In this document: positions 1 to 5,571 of the stretch, in pieces
Layout: the number at the start of each line of letters is the position of its first letter
Numbering within the stretch: the stretch's first letter is position 1
Notes under the pieces: model-generated
Databases searched by the model: none
What the model was told of the DNA's origin: nothing
What the model saw: only the letters and a program-made list of their open reading frames with translations
Made by a program: the position numbers and the translations under genes
Assembly (NCBI GenBank): GCA_902796875.1
Contig: CADBQT010000015.1
Location: 1-9,053, forward strand
DNA length: 9,053 nt
Reading direction: 5' to 3'
Source of the DNA: an uncultured Eubacteriales bacterium
Lineage (GTDB): Bacteria; Bacillota; Clostridia; Peptostreptococcales; Anaerovoracaceae

Positions 1-1
1 C

Positions 2-442
2 TGCGAACTGCCTTGGCGGGAGGATTACATCGTATCCCGTGAATCCAATCCCTCCAACACACTGGCGGTATCCTATGCGCTGGCGGCAATCAACAAGTCA
101 GCTTACGATTCCAACGATTATTCTCCTCTCATAGACTCTTTCAGATCCAGCAGGTTCTATTCCAAGCATCATCCGGAAAAAAGGAAGACCCATGCTCTGG
201 ATCTTCACGAGCGTCAGGTTCTGATGGAGAAATACGCCAAGGGAAACGATAGGATCTCCCGGGATTATCTAGACGGCGAGCCCCTCTTCAACGTGGCATT
301 TGAAGACTGCGATGTGCTCCAACCCGATCCGGTTCGAGACAGGAAGGTCTCTCGCAAGATTCGCCGGGCCGAACGGCATATTGAACAGCTCAACCGACTG
401 CACATGATCAAGGCTGCAATTTTGTCAAAGTTTCGCCGCTGA
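2..442 (+). CDS. 3' end of an unrecognised gene, 5' cut by window edge
   Basis: The frame is open from the first bases of the window, so the true start lies outside; 146 residues are visible, well beyond the first in-window ATG at 224. I do not recognise the family with certainty. The visible part is soluble, without membrane segments. It has a stretch reading EKYAKGNDRISRDYL followed by GEPLF, and ends in a strongly basic tail rich in Arg and Lys (DRKVSRKIRRAERHIEQ). The pattern of an Asn, a short basic helix, REYL-like residues and then a Leu-Phe resembles, from memory, the C-terminal end of uncharacterised proteins found in polysaccharide gene clusters, but this is a weak impression. It runs towards the minus-strand remnant, with which its 3' end overlaps by about 35 bp. 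Base composition is lower in GC than the neu genes to the right. That it is a real coding frame is likely; its function is unknown. Confidence 0.6.
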   Translation, partial: CELPWREDYIVSRESNPSNTLAVSYALAAINKSAYDSNDYSPLIDSFRSSRFYSKHHPEKRKTHALDLHERQVLMEKYAKGNDRISRDYLDGEPLFNVAFEDCDVLQPDPVRDRKVSRKIRRAERHIEQLNRLHMIKAAILSKFRR

Positions 443-671
443 TCACACGAATATTCCGCCACTCTCTGATCCACTCGCAGGCACAGCCCTTAGAGATCTC
501 CCAGGGAATACTTTCGTTACTTTCGATGCAGCAATAACGGCAAAAGGGTTTGGGCCGGCGACAACAAGCGAGGATAGTTTCTTCCGAAGAAACGGCCTCC
601 AGATCCAGCCAGTCCCCCTCGCGGAGCCGAAAGTCTGTCCCACCGACCTTATCAAAGCGCTTCGATTCTCG
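408..671 (-). pseudogene. C-terminal remnant of a radical-SAM-like polysaccharide-cluster protein
   Basis: This minus-strand frame is open from a stop at 672-674 to a TGA at 408-410, yet has no ATG, GTG or TTG start near its beginning and no ribosome binding site. It encodes about 87 residues. The central part reads RRPKPFCRYC, then a few residues on IPWEISKGCACEWI. A CxxC motif followed by a Trp-x-x-Ser-Lys element and an E-W-I tail is, as I recall, how a group of radical SAM proteins next to surface-polysaccharide glycosyltransferases end. I infer that the upstream part of such a gene was lost, the break lying near 650, exactly where the Rpn nuclease gene ends. The first few codons overlap the Rpn stop region and are probably not part of the old gene. 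A different, ATG-started minus frame at 443-655 has no family-like features and I take it as the shadow. The family assignment is from memory and unproven. Confidence 0.45.
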
Positions 672-1473
672 CTATCGGCAGTTCGGTGAGTTCTGCGATC
701 TCTTCAGCGCTCATTCCCTTGGCCTTCATTTTTCCGGCTACGGACAGAATGCCTTCCTCACGACCTTCCTCACGACCTTCTTGACGGCCTAACTCTTTTC
801 CTTCTTCCCGACCTTCTTCCAGAAACTCCCGGTATTTTTCCTCCAGCAACATATATTCTTTTCTCCAATCCTGCTGCGATTTCGCCCGCTGCACCGCGTC
901 CCTCAGCCGCTCCGCCAGACCAGGCCCGGGGGCTCCGCCGTTAATATAGTCCAAGACCGCCCTGAGTTCCCGACTTATCTCCCCATCTTGCCCCGGCAGC
1001 GTTGAGAGAAACACCTTCCTTGTTCCATCATTGTACTCCACCTCCGGCGCTTCTTCAATACAGGGTTTGACCGTATACCGGGAGAGCCCTTTCCCAAGCG
1101 GATCAAATGTGCAGAGAAAAATGATCACACTTGGACTCAACTTCCCGTACTCCATCCCCCGGCTCATCAGATCCAGATCTGTCATGGCCTGGTAGTATCG
1201 GCTTCTTCTGGGCAATTCCTGCTTGTGGCTGTTCTGCATCTCCAAATCGTAGATGGTGTCGTCCCCCTCCATGACAACATCCATACGGATACCCTTGCCG
1301 TCACGAGTAATCTCGATCGACTTCTGGGTATCCACCCTGCGCAGGATCTTAATCTTTTTCCCCATGATCAGTTCAATCAGCTCGCGACACAGTTCTTCAT
1401 TATGGGATAGCACCTTGCAGAACATAAAGTCATCGGTAATCGTCAATTCATCAAATTGTTTTATTCTCTTCAT
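652..1473 (-). CDS. Rpn family / PD-(D/E)XK nuclease family transposase-like protein
   Basis: A 273-residue protein of the Rpn (recombination-promoting nuclease, YhgA-like) family, whose studied members cut DNA and stimulate recA-independent recombination. The N-terminal part begins with the typical FDELTITDDFMFCKVL opening, residues 7-22. The PD-(D/E)XK core is visible: Asp65 in RMDVVMEG and the E-x-Q pair at 78-80 in YDLEMQ, followed by a conserved RRSRYYQ helix at 89-95. After a charged linker there is an EGREEG-type repeat (residues 219-241), then a small C-terminal helical piece (MSAEEIAELTELPIARIEAL). The ATG is set by a GGAGG seven bases upstream (1481-1485). It has its own promoter and is transcribed away from the sialic-acid operon. 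All key residues look intact, so the gene is probably functional. Such genes are multi-copy accessory genes in many Bacillota and often sit at rearranged sites. Its role here is not linked to sialic acid. Confidence 0.88.
   Translation of the reverse strand: MKRIKQFDELTITDDFMFCKVLSHNEELCRELIELIMGKKIKILRRVDTQKSIEITRDGKGIRMDVVMEGDDTIYDLEMQNSHKQELPRRSRYYQAMTDLDLMSRGMEYGKLSPSVIIFLCTFDPLGKGLSRYTVKPCIEEAPEVEYNDGTRKVFLSTLPGQDGEISRELRAVLDYINGGAPGPGLAERLRDAVQRAKSQQDWRKEYMLLEEKYREFLEEGREEGKELGRQEGREEGREEGILSVAGKMKAKGMSAEEIAELTELPIARIEAL
754..813 (-). repeat. 12-bp tandem repeat encoding the Gly-Arg-Glu-Glu repeats of the Rpn protein
   Basis: On the plus strand the 12-mer TTCCTCACGACC occurs twice back to back (754-765 and 766-777), followed by degenerate copies at 778-789 and around 802-813. 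On the coding strand these give four-residue units of the G-R-E-E type, in frame, so changes in copy number would lengthen or shorten the linker without breaking the gene. EGREEG stretches of variable length are common in this nuclease family. Confidence 0.75.
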
Positions 1474-1514
1474 CCCTGAACCTCCATTTCATGGATTGGA
1501 AATATTTTACATTT

Positions 1515-1543
1515 ACTGTAGCACGTACGCTTTGTTCCGTCAA
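1515..1543 (-). promoter_or_regulatory. Sigma-70-type promoter for the Rpn gene
   Basis: Read on the minus strand: a -35 box TTGACG (1538-1543), a 17-base spacer, and a -10 box TACAGT (1515-1520). The -35 matches consensus at five of six positions, the -10 at four of six, and the spacing is optimal. The start codon lies 42 bases downstream of the -10, with a GGAGG Shine-Dalgarno between. The region is AT-rich compared with its surroundings. Confidence 0.65.
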
Positions 1544-1556
1544 CCATTTTTTTCCA

Positions 1557-1567
1557 GTTTCGGAAAC
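1557..1567. promoter_or_regulatory. Small dyad next to the operon promoter, possible operator
   Basis: GTTTC and GAAAC arms separated by one base form an 11-bp inverted repeat ending three bases before the -35 box of the plus-strand promoter and lying between the two divergent promoters. The position would suit a regulator, but the repeat is short and could be chance. Confidence 0.25.
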
Positions 1568-1570
1568 ACG

Positions 1571-1599
1571 TTGTTCCCCCATGGTGAATTTGGTAGAAT
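1571..1599 (+). promoter_or_regulatory. Extended -10 promoter for the GT2-neuA-neuC operon
   Basis: A -35 box TTGTTC (1571-1576), a 17-base spacer, then TAGAAT (1594-1599), preceded by TGG, which gives the TGn extended -10 element. The -10 matches consensus at five of six positions; the -35 is weaker, as is usual for extended -10 promoters. The first gene starts 40 bases downstream, with a GGGAG Shine-Dalgarno at 1626-1630. Confidence 0.6.
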
Positions 1600-1638
1600 G
1601 ACCCCGACATCAACAGGGACCGACAGGGAGCAAAGGCA

Positions 1639-2376
1639 ATGAAGAAATCGATCAATCAAACCGTAATACTCATTCCCGCATACGACCCCGATCGCCGGTT
1701 TCCCCGTTTCCTGGAACAGCTGACGGAAAGAGGATTCTCGGAGATCATCGTGGTCAATGATGGGAGCCGGGAGGACACCGCCCGGTATTTCTCCCAGGCG
1801 GAGGCGATGGGGTGCCATGTGGTCACCCATGCCTGCAACCGGGGATACGGTGCGGCGACAAAGACCGGACTTGAATGGTTCCGCAGAAACTTCCTGTCCG
1901 GCGAGAAACGCCCCATCGGCGTGATCACCTGCGACTGCGACGGACAGCACGATGTAACGGATATCCTTACCTGTGAGGAGATGCTCCGGGACAACCCGGA
2001 TGTGCTGGTCTGGGGCCTTCGGGATTTTTCCCGCCGGGACATCCCCTGGAAGAGCGCCATCGGCAACCGGGCGACCACGGCGGTCTTCCGTCGGCTGATC
2101 GGCCTGGATCTGCCCGATACCCAGTCCGGTCTACGGGGCATTCCCACCTCCCGGATCGACGATCTGATCACCGCCCCGGGGGACGGCTTCGAATTCACCA
2201 CCAGTCTCCTTCTCGAAGCAAGGAGAAATCGTGTTCCCCTCGTCACGTTTCCCGTTCAGACCATCTACCTGGATGAGAACCGTTCCACTCATTTTCGTCC
2301 CGTCCGGGATTCCGTGCGGGTCTACGCTACCATCGGGAAATATCTTCTGAAGAGAGGAAGGAGACTCGGAGGATGA
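1639..2376 (+). CDS. Family 2 glycosyltransferase, DPM1-like, without GtrA domain
   Basis: A 245-residue GT-A fold glycosyltransferase of family GT2. The nucleotide-sugar binding start is VILIPAYDP (9-17) with VNDGS at 39-43; the metal-binding DxD is DCD at 99-101 followed by GQHD; the acceptor-side motif DTQSGLRG is at 160-167. There is no membrane segment, so it is cytoplasmic or membrane-associated. This subgroup usually transfers a sugar from a nucleotide donor onto undecaprenyl phosphate. As I recall, relatives with the same C-terminal element (ENRSTHFRPVRDSVRVY, 213-229) often continue into a GtrA membrane domain; here the protein stops soon after with a basic tail. It is the first gene of its operon, with its own promoter and a GGGAG ribosome binding site eight bases before the ATG, and its stop overlaps the neuA start in ATGA. 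I infer that it provides a lipid-linked sugar for the membrane protein three genes downstream. Donor sugar cannot be read from the sequence. Confidence 0.85.
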   Translation: MKKSINQTVILIPAYDPDRRFPRFLEQLTERGFSEIIVVNDGSREDTARYFSQAEAMGCHVVTHACNRGYGAATKTGLEWFRRNFLSGEKRPIGVITCDCDGQHDVTDILTCEEMLRDNPDVLVWGLRDFSRRDIPWKSAIGNRATTAVFRRLIGLDLPDTQSGLRGIPTSRIDDLITAPGDGFEFTTSLLLEARRNRVPLVTFPVQTIYLDENRSTHFRPVRDSVRVYATIGKYLLKRGRRLGG

Positions 2377-3062
2377 GAAGGATCGCCATTATTCCGGCCC
2401 GTTCCGGATCCAAAGGCCTGAAGGACAAGAACATCGCCGAACTCGGCGGCCGGCCTTTGCTTGCCTGGGCCATCCGGGCAGCATCGGAAAGTGGCTGCTT
2501 TGACGATATTCTGGTATCCTCCGACAGCCCCCGGTATCTGAGGGTGGCCGAGGAATGGGGAGCGCGGCCTGTCCTGCGGGATCCGAAACTGGCCCGGGAT
2601 GATACGGCCACGTATCCGGTCATCGCCGATCTTCTGGATAAACTCGGTATGCCGGAGGACTTCACTCTTCTCCAGCCCACCTCACCCTTGAGGAGGACCG
2701 GACATATCCGGGAGGCTATGGCTCTGTTCGAGACCCGGGGAGAGGCCTTTGATTACGTGGTGTCCGTATCTCCTTCCCCTATCCCTTCCGTCCTCATCCA
2801 TCCCATCGACGAGGACCGGAGCATGAAGCATTTCGCCGGGGACTATTCCCGGCATCGCCGGCAGGACTATCCGGAGTATTGCCCTAACGGGGCGATCTAT
2901 ATCGCCGACACGAAGGCCTATCTCGCCCAAAGGCATTTCTACGGGCCCCGGGCCCTGGCTTATGTTATGAGCCGGGAGGATTCCGTCGATATCGATAACG
3001 AACTGGATCTGGAACTGGCCCGGCTGATCCTGACCCGTCGCAAGGGAGGTGATCGGCCATGA
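2373..3062 (+). CDS. neuA: N-acylneuraminate cytidylyltransferase (CMP-Neu5Ac synthetase)
   Basis: Makes CMP-sialic acid from CTP and Neu5Ac, the activated donor for sialyltransferases; cytoplasmic. Length is 229 residues, the size of a single catalytic domain. The CTP-binding loop IPARSGSKGLKDKN is at 7-20, LLQPTSPLRR at 99-108, the sugar-binding segment RRQDYPEYCPNGAIYI at 162-177, and the metal/catalytic element SVDID at 204-208. Unlike the long E. coli and group B streptococcal NeuA proteins there is no C-terminal SGNH-type O-acetylesterase domain. Its ATG overlaps the previous stop by 4 bp (ATGA) and has a GGAG nine bases upstream. The next gene, neuC, overlaps in the same way. Relatives act on legionaminate or pseudaminate, but NeuB and NeuC here look like true Neu5Ac enzymes and no Leg/Pse genes are in the window. 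Confidence 0.93.
   Translation: MRRIAIIPARSGSKGLKDKNIAELGGRPLLAWAIRAASESGCFDDILVSSDSPRYLRVAEEWGARPVLRDPKLARDDTATYPVIADLLDKLGMPEDFTLLQPTSPLRRTGHIREAMALFETRGEAFDYVVSVSPSPIPSVLIHPIDEDRSMKHFAGDYSRHRRQDYPEYCPNGAIYIADTKAYLAQRHFYGPRALAYVMSREDSVDIDNELDLELARLILTRRKGGDRP
3045..3054 (+). promoter_or_regulatory. Unusually strong Shine-Dalgarno before neuC
   Basis: GGAGGTGATC is a full 10-base match to the usual 16S rRNA 3' end, lying inside the end of neuA and nine bases (counted from GGAGG) before the neuC ATG. Most other junctions in these operons have weaker sites or none visible, so neuC may be translated well above simple coupling. This site also fixes the neuC start at 3059. Confidence 0.75.
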
Positions 3063-4210
3063 CCCGGCATATCGCCTATGCTGCCGGCGCCCGATCCGAC
3101 TACGGGATCGTCCGGCCCTATCTGAAGAATCTGTCTCAGGCGGAGGGTGTCGATCTGGAGATCCTGGTGACCGGATCTCTCCTGAGCCGGGAATTCGGCC
3201 ACGCCGTCAACCGCATCGAGGAGGACGGTCTGCCTGTCGGCTGCCGGATCGACATCGACGTGGATCCTGCCGGAAGCGAGGCGGTGCTTCACAGCATGGC
3301 CCTGGCCATGGACGGTTTCGGCCGGCATTTTGCCAGCCACCTTTACGATCTTCTCATCCTGCTGGGGGATCGGTATGAGATGCTCTCCGTTGCGACCGCA
3401 GCGGCCATGAGCCGGATCCCCATCCTTCACCTTCATGGAGGGGAGGCGACCTTCGCCAACGCCGACGAGTTCATCCGTCACAGCATCACCAAGATGAGCC
3501 TCTTTCATTTCACCGCCACCGAAGCCTACCGGCAGCGGATCATCCAGCTGGGGGAATCCCCGGACCGGGTCTTCTATCTGGGGGCGCTGGGGGCGGAGAA
3601 CGCTCTTCACTTCGATGAGGTCAAGGTCGATACCAGACTCCGGCAGCTTACCGAGACCCCCTACCTGCTGGTTCTCTTTCATCCGGAGACTTTGACCGGC
3701 GATGATCCGAAGGAGCAGACGGCTGCGCTTCTGGAAGCCCTGGAGGAGATCGACGTCCCGCCGGTTTTTCTCGGCACCAACGCCGATGCCGGCGGCGGCA
3801 TCATCCGGCGGATGATCCGTGACTTTACAGACGAAAAAACCGGAGCACGGTACTTCGAAAACCTGGCGCCGGACGCCTACCACTATCTGCTGAAGCACGC
3901 CCTGTGTCTTGTGGGCAACTCTTCCTCCGGACTGATCGAAGCCCCATCCCTCGAAACGGTGACGGTCAACATCGGCCACCGTCAGGACGGGCGGGTCCGG
4001 GGAAGCAGCGTCATCGACGTTCCCTGTAAGAAGGAAGGCATCGTTTCGGCTGTCCGCAGGGTCATCTCCGGCGGGGAGGCCGTTGCCTTTGAAAACCCCT
4101 ACTACCGGCCGGAAGCCGCCCGAAATTATACGGAGACCACCCTCCGCCTTCTGGATCGGCTCCAGACGGAGCCGCTGGCCAAAGTTTTTTACGATATCCC
4201 GATGCCATGA
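3059..4210 (+). CDS. neuC: UDP-N-acetylglucosamine 2-epimerase, hydrolysing
   Basis: Converts UDP-GlcNAc to free ManNAc plus UDP, the first committed step to Neu5Ac; cytoplasmic GT-B-fold enzyme. The protein has 383 residues, normal for the family. Motifs in order: GARSDYGIVRP (10-20), GDRYEM (103-108), HLHGGE (124-129), DEFIRHSITKMS (136-147), HPET (208-211), GNSSSGLIE (286-294), and NIGHRQDGRVRGSSVIDVP (304-322). From memory these regions, and the ending FYDIP, are close to E. coli K1 NeuC, and this favours NeuC over the LegG enzyme that acts on a different UDP-sugar. It overlaps neuA and the following membrane protein gene by 4 bp on each side. The large antisense frame within it is a by-product of GC-rich codon use. 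Confidence 0.93.
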   Translation: MTRHIAYAAGARSDYGIVRPYLKNLSQAEGVDLEILVTGSLLSREFGHAVNRIEEDGLPVGCRIDIDVDPAGSEAVLHSMALAMDGFGRHFASHLYDLLILLGDRYEMLSVATAAAMSRIPILHLHGGEATFANADEFIRHSITKMSLFHFTATEAYRQRIIQLGESPDRVFYLGALGAENALHFDEVKVDTRLRQLTETPYLLVLFHPETLTGDDPKEQTAALLEALEEIDVPPVFLGTNADAGGGIIRRMIRDFTDEKTGARYFENLAPDAYHYLLKHALCLVGNSSSGLIEAPSLETVTVNIGHRQDGRVRGSSVIDVPCKKEGIVSAVRRVISGGEAVAFENPYYRPEAARNYTETTLRLLDRLQTEPLAKVFYDIPMP

Positions 4211-5571
4211 ACATGACTCTGCACTCCATGAACACCCAGACCGAAGGTTCTTCGAAAAAGCGATCCACCCCGGCGCTCCTCGCCATCGGGTGGCTCATCT
4301 GCACCCTGGTTTTCTGCGGTCTGATGATCGGCGCCTATTCCTTCCCCGATGCCTGGGTGAATGACCACGTCCGCGCCTCCGGAGAGCGACTCGTCGAAGA
4401 AGGCGTCCGCCCCAGATTCGATCCCGATCTGGTCAAAACGCAAAGGGACAACTACACGGAGGGCTACGTCCTGAGCATGGCTTCCCACCAGGGCGGTCAT
4501 CCCCTTCGCTCCGCCTTCCTGAACCCGTACTACGACAACGAAGATGCGCTGGCCGGTGATCCCAAAGGCCGGATCACCAGTGTTGCCGACGGTATCGGCA
4601 AGCCGGCCAATCAGTCCTACGGGCGGTACTGGCAGGGCCATCTCATACTGGAACGTCCCCTGCTGATCTTCATGGACCTTCACGGGATCTATATCCTTAT
4701 GGCGGTGATCCTGGGCCTGCTGACCCTGTGGGCAGGGGCAGGGCTCTTCCGAAGGCTGGGCTGGTTCGGACCGGTCATCCTCCTGATCTCCCTGCTGCTG
4801 GTGGATCCGGAGATGATCCCCTCCTCGACGAAATTCTGGTATTCCTTTGCCATCGCTGTGGCCTGCGTGGGATGGATCAGCTGGTTTTCTTCCCGCTATC
4901 CCTTTGACAGTCGCCGAACGTCCATGTTCTTTTTCTTCGTCGGCGCTGTGACCGTGTTTCTCGATTTCATGTCCACTCCCATCATCACCTTCATGATGTC
5001 TTTCGCAGGCCTGGTGCTCATCCACCGGGGATCCATCGCAGATCTTCCCATGAAAAAAAGCCTCCTCATCGGAGGCCGTCATTTCCTGTTCTGGATCGCC
5101 GGATGGATCCTTCTGGGGCTGACCAACTGGCTCCTCTTCACCGCATTTGCCGCAGGCGATCACCTGAATGGGCTCGAGATCCTCCGGGACCGGATGGATA
5201 ACTGGACCGGAGGGGGCGGTATGGCGTACCGTCAGATCAGTCGCTTTGCCGGGATCGGCAATGTCATCACGACCTTCGGCCTGCCCATTTCCCCGGCGAT
5301 GGTTTTGGGCGCAGCGGGCATCCTGTCTTTTCTTCCTGGCATCTTCGCCCCTTCCCGGTACCGTGCCTGCGGGATCCTTCTGACCCTGATCTGCGCCATC
5401 CCGGTTCTCTGGTGCCTCATCCTATCCGCCTCGTTCTATGATCACGCCTGGACGGTCTACCGGATGTGCGCCGGGCTCTTCTTCACCTGGCTGGCGGGAG
5501 CGTATCTTCTCCTGCCGCCGCTACGGCGAAGGGGTCCGTCTCCTCGATCTCTCCATCAGGAGAGGGTATGA
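4207..5571 (+). CDS. Polytopic membrane protein, GT-C-like, function unknown
   Basis: A 454-residue integral membrane protein with about ten predicted membrane segments: roughly 24-46, 157-180, 185-200, 210-227, 239-255, 257-272, 293-315, 360-380, 386-408 and 418-437. A long loop between the first two (47-156), probably outside the membrane, carries the acidic DNYTEGYVLS (81-90) and the aromatic SYGRYWQGHLILERPLL (137-153). One large first outer loop with acidic residues is the layout of GT-C glycosyltransferases, which use polyprenyl-phosphate sugars; I infer such a role, paired with the GT2 enzyme of the same operon. An O-antigen polymerase-like or flippase-like role is also possible. I recall similar unnamed proteins in capsule clusters of Bacillota. 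The ATG overlaps the neuC stop in ATGA; no Shine-Dalgarno is visible before it, so translation probably depends on coupling (other ATGs follow at 4213 and 4228). The last membrane helix is encoded within the 89-bp overlap with the opposing gene. Confidence 0.8.
   Translation: MNMTLHSMNTQTEGSSKKRSTPALLAIGWLICTLVFCGLMIGAYSFPDAWVNDHVRASGERLVEEGVRPRFDPDLVKTQRDNYTEGYVLSMASHQGGHPLRSAFLNPYYDNEDALAGDPKGRITSVADGIGKPANQSYGRYWQGHLILERPLLIFMDLHGIYILMAVILGLLTLWAGAGLFRRLGWFGPVILLISLLLVDPEMIPSSTKFWYSFAIAVACVGWISWFSSRYPFDSRRTSMFFFFVGAVTVFLDFMSTPIITFMMSFAGLVLIHRGSIADLPMKKSLLIGGRHFLFWIAGWILLGLTNWLLFTAFAAGDHLNGLEILRDRMDNWTGGGGMAYRQISRFAGIGNVITTFGLPISPAMVLGAAGILSFLPGIFAPSRYRACGILLTLICAIPVLWCLILSASFYDHAWTVYRMCAGLFFTWLAGAYLLLPPLRRRGPSPRSLHQERV

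Noticed and set aside
487..506. Imperfect palindrome centred on GAGATCTC, considered as a terminator
   Set aside because: It has no loop, contains mismatches and is not followed by a T-run, so it is not an intrinsic terminator.
443..655. 70-residue ATG-started minus-strand frame between the first gene and the Rpn gene
   Set aside because: Another minus frame over the same bases carries CxxC and Trp motifs typical of a known protein tail, and this one has no ribosome binding site.
754..813. Short tandem repeats considered as a CRISPR array
   Set aside because: The units are 12 bp, directly adjacent with no spacers, and encode the in-frame Gly-Arg-Glu-Glu repeats of the nuclease.
1239..1642. 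Small plus-strand open frames opposite the start of the Rpn gene and across the promoter region
   Set aside because: They cross the promoters and show no protein-like features; the Rpn frame on the other strand has clear catalytic motifs.
2960..3979. 339-residue minus-strand open frame antisense to neuC
   Set aside because: It lies entirely opposite neuC and neuA, has no family-like motifs or ribosome binding site, and is explained by GC-rich codons lacking stops on the other strand.
4189..5163. 324-residue minus-strand open frame antisense to the membrane protein
   Set aside because: It is rich in His, Gly, Gln and Glu, as expected for the complement of a hydrophobic gene, and the plus frame has clear membrane helices and operon coupling.
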